Part shown: one piece after another, positions 1-8,414 of the stretch
How positions within the stretch are numbered: position 1 is the stretch's first letter
Layout of the letters: each line of letters opens with the position of its first letter
Assembly: GCA_017936345.1 (NCBI GenBank)
Contig: JAGBFT010000082.1
Location: forward strand, 1 to 46,375
Source: Spirochaetaceae bacterium
Lineage (GTDB): Bacteria; Spirochaetota; Spirochaetia; Treponematales; Treponemataceae
Direction of reading: 5' to 3'
Length of the DNA: 46,375 nucleotides
Translations under genes and position numbers: made by a program
The notes under the pieces: model-generated
The model's database searches: none
What the model was told of the DNA's origin: nothing
The model's input: the letters and a program-made list of their open reading frames with translations, nothing else

Positions 1-100
1 CGTGCTGACCTGCCTCCCCCTCCAGGAGGAGGCGTCGTATCTTCTTCCCTTCCCTGATTGTATCCAAGATCTCGCGGCGTCCGCCGCCCTGCCGTCGCAG
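1..100 (-). CDS. Possible N-terminus of a TrmH/RlmB-type rRNA methyltransferase, cut by the window edge
   Basis: A leftward open frame runs off the left edge and encodes a peptide containing RREILDTIREGKKIRRLLLE. This resembles the start of the substrate-binding domain of SpoU/TrmH-family 2'-O-methyltransferases, which often begin with a G-R-x-x-V-L-E-A-L pattern followed by R-x-I-x-x-L-L. A promoter-like TTGACA-N17-TAGAGT lies just upstream at 109-137. The weak point is the start: no ATG, GTG or TTG is suitably placed, the earliest candidate is CTG at 100, and a TAG lies in frame a few codons further upstream. The segment is GC-rich and could instead be a structured RNA, since ACCTGC (8-13) can pair with GCAGGT (97-102). 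The family assignment is tentative. Confidence 0.28.
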   Translation of the reverse strand, partial: MRRQGGGRREILDTIREGKKIRRLLLEGEAGQH

Positions 101-108
101 GTGAACCT

Positions 109-137
109 ACTCTACCACATCCCGTCCAGCTTGTCAA
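109..137 (-). promoter_or_regulatory. Sigma70-type promoter reading leftward off the window
   Basis: On the minus strand, TTGACA (137-132) is separated by exactly 17 bases from TAGAGT (114-109). It would drive whatever lies at 1-102. No Shine-Dalgarno site follows it, so the transcript is either non-coding or starts at an unusual codon. Confidence 0.5.
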
Positions 138-288
138 GGCCTACGAAAAACTTTTTTCGCTTTTTTTTTCGCTCTTCCTCTCCCATGCTGTCCGGAAGGT
201 CCATCCCGCAACGATGTGGCAGAACTTATACCACACCTTCCCCACCATTGTCAACCCCTCACCACTGCAATTACCGTTTTTTTTATGT

Positions 289-322
289 AAAAAAAAGGTT
301 GCCCAGCTTTCACCAGGCAACC
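289..322 (-). terminator. Rho-independent terminator of cstA
   Basis: On the minus strand a GGTTGCC...GGCAACC stem (297-322) is followed by eight U residues (289-296). It lies 35 bases after the cstA stop codon, where a terminator is expected. Confidence 0.85.
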
Positions 323-356
323 CCTTTCGTTCATTTATTGATTGAACAAGATAGTC

Positions 357-1817
357 TTATTTTTTGACTTCAAGAGGAACGTCCTGCAACATTGCCCTTG
401 CAGGAACGTATACCTTAATCAAGAAGAAAATCAAACAAGCTGCGGCAAAGACAACACCAACAATGTTGGAAATTCCAGCATCAAGCTTGAATCCTTCTGG
501 AGCCTGCAACAGGTAAGAACAAGATACTGCCGCCATGAAGGTAGCAGGAATGGTAGCAATCCAGCTAGCAACCTTGTTTTCTCGGTAACGAACCAAGTAG
601 ACGGCCGCACACCAGAGAACAAGCATGGCCAATGTTTGGTTGGACCATGAGAAATAGCGCCATACAATGTTGTAGTCTACAAAAGAGATGAGGAATCCAA
701 TTCCCAGAATAGGGACAGTCAAAATCAGACGATTCTTGAATCCCTTCTGGTCAATCTTGAACCAGTCTGCAATTGTCAAACGAGCGGCACGGAAGGCTGT
801 ATCTCCAGAAGTGATAGGACAGGCGATAACACCAATCATGGCGATAACACCACCGACAACTCCAGCCAATGTTGTGGACATGTTGTAGACAGTTGTCGAG
901 TTGCCAGCAAATGCCTCGGCATGAACAGCTCCACCCTTGTAGAAGAATGCGCTGGCAACAGCAGCCCAAATCAAGGCAATTACACCTTCAGCCGCCATTG
1001 CTCCGTAGAAAATACGGCGACCCTGACGCTCACTCTTGATACAGCGGGCCATCAAGGGTGATTGTGTTGCATGGAATCCAGAAAGAGCGCCACAGGCAAC
1101 GGTAATAAACATCATTGGCCAGCGAGGCAGCTGAGTGGGATGCATGTTGTTTGAATGATCCCAGAGCTCCAGCATAGGGGCAGAACCATTGAAGTGATTG
1201 ATTATTGTAGCGCCACCGATAATCACAGCCATCAGGATAAGAGCAATACCGAATACGGGGTAAAGCTTACCAATGAGCTTGTCAACAGGCAGGAATGTTG
1301 CCAGAGTGTAGTAGATAAGAATGACAATAGTCCAGAACTTAACGTCCAGGGTTTCAGGTGTCAAAAGAGCGATAAGCCCAGCGGGACCCACCATGAATAC
1401 GGTTCCAACCATAACCAAGAGAACTACAGAGAATACACGCATAACCTGCTTCATAACAGGTCCCATGTACTTTCCTACAATCTCAGAAATGGAAGCGCCG
1501 TTGTTTCGCTCTGACTGCATGGCAGAGATATAGTCGTGAACACCACCAGCGAGAATTGTACCGAATACAATCCATAGGTAAACGGAAGGTCCCCAAAGAG
1601 CACCAGAAATGGCACCAAAGATTGGACCAAGACCCGCAATATTCAACAACTGAATCAGGAAGATTCTCCATGTTGCCATTGGAACAAAGTCAATACCATC
1701 TGCATGGGCAACAGCAGGTGTAGGTCAATCATCTGGCTGGAATACTCTTTCTACGAGTGCACCGTAAACGAAGTAGCCAACAATCAGGATGGCAACTCCA
1801 ATCAAGAATGTAACCAT
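357..1817 (-). pseudogene. cstA: Carbon starvation protein CstA family (pyruvate/peptide transporter), interrupted by an in-frame TGA at codon 31
   Basis: This encodes a multi-pass inner-membrane protein of the CstA family, which imports peptides or pyruvate. A long open frame (357-1679, 440 codons) covers most of the family, including the segment LLNIAGLGPIFGAISGALWG near its start. The family normally begins about 45 residues earlier. Those residues are present in the same frame upstream: ATG at 1817 with the Shine-Dalgarno AAGGAG, then a first membrane helix ending GYFVYGALVERVFQPDD, then TGA (1725-1727), then PTPAVAHADGIDFVP running into the long frame. The usual residue after PDD is arginine, so CGA to TGA is the simplest explanation. 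Promoter, ribosome site and terminator are intact. It may be a recent nonsense mutation, a sequencing error, or a product restarted near 1679. Annotation pipelines may list only 357-1679. The full-length equivalent is about 486 codons, as in the short CstA subfamily. Confidence 0.82.
1725..1727 (-). other. In-frame TGA stop inside cstA
   Basis: The codon read on the minus strand is TGA, at codon 31 counted from the ATG at 1817. Both flanks are recognisable CstA sequence in the same frame, so no frameshift is involved. Nothing marks it as a selenocysteine site: CstA is not a selenoprotein family, and TGA ends other genes here normally (mnmA, for example). Confidence 0.85.
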
Positions 1818-1848
1818 AAATCATTCTCCTTTAAAACTAGATTTTGGA

Positions 1849-1877
1849 ATTCTAACATTGTTTATTTTCACTGTCAA
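1849..1877 (-). promoter_or_regulatory. cstA promoter
   Basis: On the minus strand, TTGACA (1877-1872) and TAGAAT (1854-1849) are separated by 17 bases. The start point would give a leader of about 25 nt with AAGGAG just before the ATG at 1817. The match is close to consensus. Confidence 0.75.
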
Positions 1878-2025
1878 TTTTTTTTTACTTTAAATTTAAG
1901 GTTTTTTGAGTTTTTTTCAGAAATTTGTATTCTTTTTTAAAAAATTTACCTAGGTCTCGTTTTTTTTGTAATTCAATGCTATAACTAATGAAGAGAATTT
2001 ATATTCTGGAAGTTTTAGTCGCCCC

Positions 2026-2054
2026 TTGCACCACCCTTTTATTTACCATATAAT
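2026..2054 (+). promoter_or_regulatory. guaB promoter
   Basis: TTGCAC (2026-2031), a 17-base spacer and TATAAT (2049-2054) lie about 50 bases upstream of the guaB ATG. The Shine-Dalgarno AAGGAGA precedes that ATG. No purine-responsive riboswitch-like structure was recognised in the short leader. Confidence 0.7.
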
Positions 2055-2106
2055 GTTTCATCAACCTGTTTTGCAGACCCCTCAAGCTTAAATCAAGGAG
2101 ATTTAC

Positions 2107-3612
2107 ATGGCATATTATTTTGAAGAACCTTCCCACACTTTCGGTGAATACTTATTGGTTCCTGGATACTCTTCCGCAGATTGCATTCCAGCTAACGTGA
2201 GTTTGAGAACTCCCATTGTTCGATTCAAGAAGGGTGATGAATGCCCCCTTTACATGAATATTCCCCTGGTCTCCGCAGTAATGCAGTCTGTTTCAAATGA
2301 TACCATGGCCATTGCCCTGGCAAAGGAAGGAGGAATCTCATTTATCTATGGCTCGCAGACTATAGAGCAACAGGCAGAGATGATTCGCAGGGTAAAGAGC
2401 CACAAGGCGGGTTTTGTTACTTCAGATTCCAACATCAAACCTGACAACACGCTGCAGGATGTCCTTGACTTGAAGGCTCGAACGGGGCATTCCACAGTTG
2501 CTGTAACTGCCGATGGAAGTCCCCATGGAAGGCTGCTGGGTATCATTACAAGCAGGGACTTTAGAATCAACAAGGTTGACCCAAAATCCCTTGTAAGGGA
2601 TTATATGACAAAATTTGATGACTTGATTGTGGGAGAAGATGGAATAACCTTAAGTCAAGCCAATGATTTGATTTGGAAGCATAAACTCAATTCTTTGCCA
2701 GTTATAACAGGGGACGGACATCTTGTTTCCATGGTATTCCGAAAGGACTATGCCTCCCACGAAGAGCATCCCCTGGAGTTGCTGGATGAAAATCATCGCT
2801 ATGTAGTTGGAGCAGGAATCAATACAAGGGATTACATGGAGCGAGTGCCAGCCCTGCTTGAAGCTGGAGTTGATATTTTATGCATTGATTCTTCCGAGGG
2901 CTTTTCTGAGTGGCAGAAACGAGCCTTGAACGACATTCACAACACCTTTGGCCATCAGGTGAAGGTGGGGGCTGGCAATGTTGTTGACAGGGACGGATTC
3001 TTGTTCCTTGCTGAAAATGGAGCCGACTTTGTTAAGGTAGGAATCGGGGGTGGTTCCATTTGCATTACCCGTGAGCAAAAGGGTATTGGCCGTGGACAGG
3101 CGACGGCAACAATTGAAGTAGCCAAGGCAAGGGACGAGTATTACGAAAATACGGGCATCTATATTCCCATTTGTTCAGATGGCGGAATTGTCCACGATTA
3201 TCACATTACCCTGGCCTTGGCTATGGGGGCTGACTTTGTAATGCAGGGCCGATATTTTGCCCGTTTTGATGAAAGCCCCACAAACAAGCTTATTGTAAAT
3301 GGCAGCTATGTAAAGGAATACTGGGGAGAAGGCTCAAATCGCGCCCGCAACTGGCAGCGCTACGATTTGGGAGGAGCCAAGAGCATGGCCTTTGAGGAAG
3401 GTGTTGACTCCTACGTGCCCTATGCAGGAAGCCTCCACGACAATGTGAACATGACATTGAGCAAGATTCGTCATACCATGTGCAACTGTGGAGTTCTTAG
3501 CATTCCCCAGCTACAAAGGGAAGCAAAAATTACCTTGGTGTCCCAAGCCTCCATCGCAGAAGGCTCCTCCCACGACGTGGTGGTTCGCAGTACTTCCATT
3601 CGAGCTGAATAA
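2107..3612 (+). CDS. guaB: Inosine-5'-monophosphate dehydrogenase
   Basis: This cytosolic enzyme oxidises IMP to XMP with NAD+, the committed step of guanine nucleotide synthesis. The 501-residue protein has the full IMPDH layout: an N-terminal barrel part with [24 protein letters not shown], two CBS repeats at roughly residues 95-225 (TSRDFRI, then a second repeat ending VFRKDY), and the catalytic loop [18 protein letters not shown] with nucleophile Cys319. It also has [25 protein letters not shown] and a conserved flap and C-terminus. The loop differs from the commoner GPGSICTTR form, so it belongs to a divergent IMPDH branch, but the nucleophile is kept. The start is fixed by the Shine-Dalgarno AAGGAGA and the promoter at 2026-2054. 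It appears monocistronic and converges with the next gene. Confidence 0.93.
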   Translation: MAYYFEEPSHTFGEYLLVPGYSSADCIPANVSLRTPIVRFKKGDECPLYMNIPLVSAVMQSVSNDTMAIALAKEGGISFIYGSQTIEQQAEMIRRVKSHKAGFVTSDSNIKPDNTLQDVLDLKARTGHSTVAVTADGSPHGRLLGIITSRDFRINKVDPKSLVRDYMTKFDDLIVGEDGITLSQANDLIWKHKLNSLPVITGDGHLVSMVFRKDYASHEEHPLELLDENHRYVVGAGINTRDYMERVPALLEAGVDILCIDSSEGFSEWQKRALNDIHNTFGHQVKVGAGNVVDRDGFLFLAENGADFVKVGIGGGSICITREQKGIGRGQATATIEVAKARDEYYENTGIYIPICSDGGIVHDYHITLALAMGADFVMQGRYFARFDESPTNKLIVNGSYVKEYWGEGSNRARNWQRYDLGGAKSMAFEEGVDSYVPYAGSLHDNVNMTLSKIRHTMCNCGVLSIPQLQREAKITLVSQASIAEGSSHDVVVRSTSIRAE

Positions 3613-3653
3613 GGAAGTTCTGCCAAGTACCTCGATTCTGGCTGGAAGCAAAA

Positions 3654-5087
3654 CTAGAACGGGGCCGACGAGACAAATTCCACGGGCTTTTTTGTTTGTG
3701 GGTGGGTAAATCTCAACAAGGAGGCGTGAAGCATAAGCCTTTCGCCAGGCAAACGCTCACCATAAAGTCGGTCCCCTTGAATAGGAACCCCCAGCCCCTT
3801 TTCATGCATGGCATGGAGTCGTAGCTGGTGGGTTCGCCCTGTTTTTGGGACAAAGAGAACCCGGGTCAAAACCTTTTGGGAACAAACATGAGGCTCACAG
3901 CGATGGTAGGACAGAACCTTCCACAGGGTGATTCCCGTCTTCCCATGCACCTCGTCGTAAATTTGGCGGGGACGGTTTTCTATGTCCAAACGAAAGGGAA
4001 GTTCAATATAATTTAAATCAGGGGGAAGGATGTCTAAGCTATTATTGACAAAAGACTTTTCCTTTTTTTCCACTACCCGTCCCCGCAGCAGGGCTTGATA
4101 TTCCTTGTAGACAGAGCCGTCCATAAATTGACGTGAAAGATGACGGTGAGCCTCCTGCGTCAAGGCTAACACCAACAAACCGGAGGTATCCTGGTCCAAC
4201 CGATGGACGGAGGGTTGTGCTATGGAATGAGGAAAAAGCCGCTGAAGCCGAGTTACCACACAGTCTTGATTTTCAGGTCCCCTCCCAGGGACAGAAAGCA
4301 GCCCTGCAGGCTTATTAACCACAACAATAGATTCATCTTGGTAAAGGATTTCCAAGCCCAACATAACAGGAAGAACCAGTCCACATTTTTCATCACAGGG
4401 AGGATAGAATTCCCTATGCCTTCTCCCCAGTTGATTTTCACGGGAATTGAGACGAATCCCTTTACCTTCGTAGTAAAATTCTGCAAGGCTAAGAGGAATC
4501 AAGCCTTGGGAAAAGGCTGCCCCAAAAAGCTTTGGGCCGCAACAATCTCCCGTTCCAGTAGGCGGCAACGAACCTTGATTATAGTCAGGATAAAAATCGG
4601 CAAAGGTTCTGGTTACTCCGTCAGCACAGGGAAACCGATACAGGTTATAAATGGCTGCAAGGGATTGGCTCGATAAATTTTTACGCAGGAGACGAAGCTT
4701 TTTAAGACGGTCAACCTTTTGGGAGTCAAAGAGATTTCCTGCTCCAGTACCATTCTGGCTCCCACCTTCAAGAGTTTTTTCCAAGGATAAAATTTCTTCT
4801 GTCAAGGAGTGGATTGCATCATTGTCTTTTGCCACCTGCTTGTCATACTCTGCAACATCCAGCAAGGGTGGCACCCAGCCTTCCATCTGCCACCGACCTA
4901 AAAACTGACCCGAGAAGGCCTTTAGCACCACCTCATCCGAACAGCCTGCAGAGGGCGATTTCCTACAAACCAAGACACCGAACATAAAACCAGTTTCACA
5001 AGACTGAAGCTCCTTATTTATCTCCAGTTCTTTTATCAAATTAAGGGCATGGGTTTTTGCAGGCTCTACGGGAAGGGGAGGAAACAT
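3654..5087 (-). CDS. RluA-family pseudouridine synthase with a long N-terminal extension
   Basis: This is predicted to isomerise uridine to pseudouridine in rRNA and/or tRNA. The catalytic half starts near residue 243 (LEILYQDESIVVVNKPAGLL) and carries HRLDQDTSG with catalytic Asp298 and the later motif GRTHQLRLH. The first 240 residues are an extension with a heptad-like charged stretch (about 85-140), followed by DGVTRTFADFYPD and PTGTGDCCGPKLF. This extension recurs in RluA-type enzymes annotated as tRNA U32/23S U746 synthases, but the exact target cannot be read from sequence. No Shine-Dalgarno precedes the ATG; a TATATA/TATACA box lies 8-10 bases upstream, so the message may be leaderless. 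It is transcribed away from the Fe-S flavoprotein gene at 5258. Confidence 0.85.
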   Translation of the reverse strand: MFPPLPVEPAKTHALNLIKELEINKELQSCETGFMFGVLVCRKSPSAGCSDEVVLKAFSGQFLGRWQMEGWVPPLLDVAEYDKQVAKDNDAIHSLTEEILSLEKTLEGGSQNGTGAGNLFDSQKVDRLKKLRLLRKNLSSQSLAAIYNLYRFPCADGVTRTFADFYPDYNQGSLPPTGTGDCCGPKLFGAAFSQGLIPLSLAEFYYEGKGIRLNSRENQLGRRHREFYPPCDEKCGLVLPVMLGLEILYQDESIVVVNKPAGLLSVPGRGPENQDCVVTRLQRLFPHSIAQPSVHRLDQDTSGLLVLALTQEAHRHLSRQFMDGSVYKEYQALLRGRVVEKKEKSFVNNSLDILPPDLNYIELPFRLDIENRPRQIYDEVHGKTGITLWKVLSYHRCEPHVCSQKVLTRVLFVPKTGRTHQLRLHAMHEKGLGVPIQGDRLYGERLPGERLMLHASLLRFTHPQTKKPVEFVSSAPF

Positions 5088-5132
5088 AAAAACAGTGTAT
5101 ATAAAAAAAATAAATTATTCAATGAAGATATA

Positions 5133-5156
5133 TTGTAATGATTACAAATTTGTAAT
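5133..5156. promoter_or_regulatory. Candidate Fur/PerR-family operator (7-1-7 inverted repeat)
   Basis: TTGTAAT-G-ATTACAA (5133-5147) is a perfect 7-1-7 inverted repeat. Its right arm continues into a second perfect palindrome, ATTACAAATTTGTAAT (5141-5156), giving three alternating arms. The 7-1-7 shape with TAATnATTA at its core matches Fur, PerR and Zur boxes. It overlaps the -35 box at 5150-5155, as expected for a repressor site. The identity of the regulator is inferred. Confidence 0.5.
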
Positions 5157-5178
5157 ATACTGACAAAGTAATTATAAG
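5150..5178 (+). promoter_or_regulatory. Promoter of the GltD-like oxidoreductase gene
   Basis: TTGTAA (5150-5155), a 17-base spacer and TATAAG (5173-5178) stand about 80 bases upstream of the ATG at 5258. The -35 box lies inside the palindrome described at 5133-5156. Confidence 0.55.
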
Positions 5179-5257
5179 AGATAATGCTTCGCCTATTGAA
5201 GAGACTTATATCATTTTGTAATTTCAATATTCTGACTTTTGCTTATGGAGGTCATTT

Positions 5258-6505
5258 ATGGCTTTGTATATTTCAACCGAGGCAAACAGATGTCTCAACT
5301 GCAAGAAACCCTTGTGTATGCAAGGTTGTCCTATCAACACACCAATTCCGCAAGTCATTTCTCTATTCAAGGAAAATAAAATTCGGGAAGCAGGACAGAT
5401 ACTTTTCCAAAACAATCCCATGTCATTATTTTGTTCCATCGTCTGTGACCATGCAAGTCAGTGTGAAGGGCACTGTATTCTGAACAGAAAGGAAGCACCC
5501 ATTCGATTTTCCAACATAGAACGCTATATTTCTGATGCTTGTTTGGATAGAATGGATTTACCCATGGCGGACTTAAATGGCATTAAGGTGGCCGTTATTG
5601 GCGGTGGACCTGCTGGGATTTCTGCAGCAATTCTATTGCGTCAAAAGGGATATGAAGTAACCATCTTTGAGGCAAAGAATAAGATTGGTGGTGTTTTGCG
5701 CTATGGTATTCCTGACTTCCGTTTGCCTCGTTCTATGATGGACCGCTACGAAGACAAACTGATTGCCATGAATATACAGATTAGAACTGATGCTACTATT
5801 GGTGGAGCCTTGGAAATTGACGACCTGTTCCGGGATGGATACAAGGCGATTTTCATTGGAACTGGCGTATGGCGGCCGAAGAAGCTGGGCATTCAAGGTG
5901 AAAGCTTGGGCAACGTCCACTTTGGCATTGATTATCTTTTGAATCCTGCAACCCACAAGCTAGGAAAATCCTTGTCTATCCTTGGTATGGGAAACGTAGC
6001 AATGGACGTTGCCCGTACAGCATTCCGTTATGGGGTTGAAAAGGTAACCCTATACGCCCGGGCAAAACGAGTTGCAGCCAGTGACCATGAAGTTGAATAC
6101 GCAAAACTTGATGGAGCCCAGTTTATGTACGGAATGCAGGTTGTTTCCATCAATGAAAAGGGACCTGTTTTCAAGGAAAGTATCTTTGACGAAAACGACA
6201 ATGTTATTGGGCACAAGGAAGAGCTGATTCAGGTGGAAAGTGACTCTACCATCATTGCCGTAAGCCAGATGCCTAAGAACAAGTTAGCACAAACTACCGA
6301 TGGCCTTGTTGTAACTGAAAAGGGGCTGTTGAAGGTTGACGAATTCTTCCAGTCTTCAAAGGAAGGGATTTTTGGTGCTGGAGACGTTGTCTTGGGAAGC
6401 AATACTGTTGTTCGGGCTGCGGCTACCGCAAAAAAAGCAGTTGAAGCTATGGATGCCTATTTACAGGGAAGACCTTTAAAGCCTACAGAGGAAGTTGCTT
6501 CATAA
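5258..6505 (+). CDS. GltD-like Fe-S/FAD NAD(P)H oxidoreductase, without a GltB partner
   Basis: This soluble flavoprotein belongs to the glutamate synthase small-subunit family. Residues 1-95 form the Fer4_20-type cluster domain (CLNCKKPLCMQGCPINTPIP, then CSIVCDHASQCEGHC). The FAD-binding motif VAVIGGGPAGISAA follows near residue 110, then a second Rossmann motif for NAD(P)H (LSILGMGNVAMDVA) near residue 235. The FAD-closing motif is GIFGAGDVVLGSNTVVRA. Such proteins pass electrons from NAD(P)H to a partner such as GltB, NfnA or a reductase; no partner is encoded nearby, so the real acceptor is unknown. A strong GGAGG site fixes the start. A terminator at 6522 and the operator-like palindrome upstream make it a single-gene unit, perhaps metal- or peroxide-responsive. 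Confidence 0.85.
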   Translation: MALYISTEANRCLNCKKPLCMQGCPINTPIPQVISLFKENKIREAGQILFQNNPMSLFCSIVCDHASQCEGHCILNRKEAPIRFSNIERYISDACLDRMDLPMADLNGIKVAVIGGGPAGISAAILLRQKGYEVTIFEAKNKIGGVLRYGIPDFRLPRSMMDRYEDKLIAMNIQIRTDATIGGALEIDDLFRDGYKAIFIGTGVWRPKKLGIQGESLGNVHFGIDYLLNPATHKLGKSLSILGMGNVAMDVARTAFRYGVEKVTLYARAKRVAASDHEVEYAKLDGAQFMYGMQVVSINEKGPVFKESIFDENDNVIGHKEELIQVESDSTIIAVSQMPKNKLAQTTDGLVVTEKGLLKVDEFFQSSKEGIFGAGDVVLGSNTVVRAAATAKKAVEAMDAYLQGRPLKPTEEVAS

Positions 6506-6521
6506 AAACAAATAGTTTTTG

Positions 6522-6565
6522 AATCCACTTGAAATGACCTCCTAGCTTTCAAGTGGATTTTTTTT
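6522..6565 (+). terminator. Rho-independent terminator after the GltD-like gene
   Basis: A perfect 13-base inverted repeat, AATCCACTTGAAA (6522-6534) and TTTCAAGTGGATT (6547-6559), is followed by a run of T residues. Confidence 0.92.
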
Positions 6566-6633
6566 ACATTTTTTAACTCAAAATTCTTAAAATCCATATT
6601 GTACATCCAATAAACTTCTTATAAAGTGAGTCC

Positions 6634-8295
6634 ATGAACATTATATCCTTTTTGTTTCAGCTAGTTGGTAGCCTGGGGCTTCTCCTGTACGGAATGAAGA
6701 TGATGAGCGACGGAATCCAGAAGAGTGCCGGCGAGGGCCTCCAACGGATTCTTGGCCTCATGACTGGAAACAGAATTTTAGCTGTTTTAACAGGTTTGTT
6801 TATCACCATGATTATCCAGTCTTCCAGTGCCACAACGGTAATGGTTGTATCGTTTGTAAATGCCGGGTTGCTGACACTCAAACAATCTGTGGGAGTTATT
6901 TTTGGTGCAAATATCGGAACCACCATTACCGCATGGATTGTATCTCTATTTGGCTTTAAGTTTAGTATTTCTGCCTTTGCAGTTCCCATGTTCGGTGTTG
7001 GCTTCTTGCTGGTTTCGTATAAAAAGATTAGAAAGGAGTCTATTGGCGAAGCATTGATGGGATTCGGACTTTTGTTCCTTGGACTGGACATGCTCTCCAA
7101 TATCATGCCAGCACTCAATGCGGACAATGTATCTTTCCTCACAAATTTCACGAATAAGGGAGCCTTTAGCATCTTCCTTGGCATTATAGCCGGTATGATT
7201 ATCACTATGATTATCCACTCCTCTAGTGCCGCCACTGCAATTATTCTTACCATGTCTTACAATGGCCTTTTACCCTGGGAATTTGCAGCTGCAATGGTAT
7301 TGGGAAGCAATATCGGTACTACGATTGATGCCGTAATTGCATCCATTGGAACAAAGGTAAATGCACGACGAGCAGCCCTTGTTCACGTACTGTTCAATGT
7401 GTCAGGAACTATTGTTGCTGTAATTTTCTTCCGCGCACTTTTGGCATTGGTGGATATCTTGGTTTCTGGACCTGTCAATCAAGAAACTATCACTACCCAC
7501 ATTGCAATGCTCCACACAGTATTCAATGTCTCCAATACCATTATCTTCCTGCCCTTTGTAAGCCAATTGGCAGCCCTTACAGAACGGTTGGTACGCCCCA
7601 AGGTTGATGAAACCCCAGACACATACCATCTTGAAATGCCCCAAGGCGGTCAAAAAGAACAGGCGGCTGGTGCCATTGTTCTGGTAGAAAAAGAAATTGC
7701 CGACATGACTGAAATTGTATTCCGCATGTTCAATCGTGTCCGGGATTCCTTTGCAAACAGAACTATAGCTGCAAAGCAGGAATACAAGGAAGCCCAAATT
7801 CAAGATGAGGATTATGCAGACCAAATGCATCAGGGCATTTCACAATACTTGGTTCACTGTCTTGACTTGCCCTTGACAGACAACCAGAGGAACAATGTTT
7901 CCCAGATGCTGGAAGTTGTAGCACAGCTTGAATCTATGACAGATGACTGCAATAGCATTTCCATTTTGCTTTCACGCAGCATAGAGAAAAACATGACCTT
8001 TGCCCAAGAAGACTTGGAGCGACTTGACCCCTATGTAGAATTGGTTAACCGCTTTGTTCTATTCATTCGGGAACACATCAACAGGCATTTGAATGAAGAA
8101 AAACTTTCTGAGGCAAAAACCATTGAAAATCAAATTGACCACTTCCGCAAGAACTTGAAAAAGGTTGCCCGAAAGAGGCTGGAAAGCGGGGCCGATGTCC
8201 GTTCGGAACTTTTGTATATTGACCTGGTACGTCAGTTGGAAAAGATTGGCGACAGGGCCTTTAGTATTTCAGAAGCCTTGTATCTAACAAAATAA
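6634..8295 (+). CDS. Na+/phosphate cotransporter, NptA/PNaS family, with C-terminal PhoU-like domain
   Basis: This inner-membrane protein of 553 residues is expected to couple Na+ to inorganic phosphate import. It contains the two inverted Na_Pi_cotrans repeats, each with its signature: MIIQSSSATTVM followed by GVIFGANIGTTITAW in the first, and MIIHSSSAATAII followed by VLGSNIGTTIDAV in the second. After about residue 330 the membrane part ends. A helical, charged PhoU-like region follows (IADMTEIVFRMFNRVRDSF, later LVRQLEKIGDRAFSISEAL), probably a cytosolic regulatory domain. The start is the ATG after an AAGTGAG ribosome site. It lies between two strong terminators and is therefore a one-gene unit. 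No pst or pho genes are nearby. Confidence 0.9.
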   Translation: MNIISFLFQLVGSLGLLLYGMKMMSDGIQKSAGEGLQRILGLMTGNRILAVLTGLFITMIIQSSSATTVMVVSFVNAGLLTLKQSVGVIFGANIGTTITAWIVSLFGFKFSISAFAVPMFGVGFLLVSYKKIRKESIGEALMGFGLLFLGLDMLSNIMPALNADNVSFLTNFTNKGAFSIFLGIIAGMIITMIIHSSSAATAIILTMSYNGLLPWEFAAAMVLGSNIGTTIDAVIASIGTKVNARRAALVHVLFNVSGTIVAVIFFRALLALVDILVSGPVNQETITTHIAMLHTVFNVSNTIIFLPFVSQLAALTERLVRPKVDETPDTYHLEMPQGGQKEQAAGAIVLVEKEIADMTEIVFRMFNRVRDSFANRTIAAKQEYKEAQIQDEDYADQMHQGISQYLVHCLDLPLTDNQRNNVSQMLEVVAQLESMTDDCNSISILLSRSIEKNMTFAQEDLERLDPYVELVNRFVLFIREHINRHLNEEKLSEAKTIENQIDHFRKNLKKVARKRLESGADVRSELLYIDLVRQLEKIGDRAFSISEALYLTK

Positions 8296-8324
8296 GACAC
8301 AGGGGACTGACCATAAAAGCAAAG

Positions 8325-8376
8325 TGCACCCCTAAAGCTGGACAAAAAAGTTCAATTTTAGGAGGTGCATTTTTTT
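8325..8376 (+). terminator. Rho-independent terminator of the phosphate cotransporter gene
   Basis: TGCACCCCTAAA (8325-8336) pairs with TTTAGGAGGTGCA (8357-8369), leaving one bulged base, and is followed by seven T residues (8370-8376). The left arm and loop (CCCCTAAAGCTGGACA) also resemble the end of an IS3-type element; see findings. Confidence 0.7.
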
Positions 8377-8414
8377 AGGCAAAACAATTGGGGAAAATAG
8401 TATTGAAAGAGAAA

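Noticed and set aside
2..367. Rightward open frames at the left edge (121 and 95 codons)
   Set aside because: They run through the cstA terminator and homopolymer tracts, have low-complexity Phe/Ser-rich products and no ribosome site.
1725..1727. Selenocysteine or genetic-code reassignment at the TGA in cstA
   Set aside because: CstA is not a selenoprotein family, the aligned residue is normally arginine, no SECIS-like hairpin was recognised just after the codon, and TGA ends other genes in the window normally.
6657..7253. 198-codon frame opposite the phosphate cotransporter
   Set aside because: Antisense shadow of a membrane protein gene; no start signal and no family resemblance.
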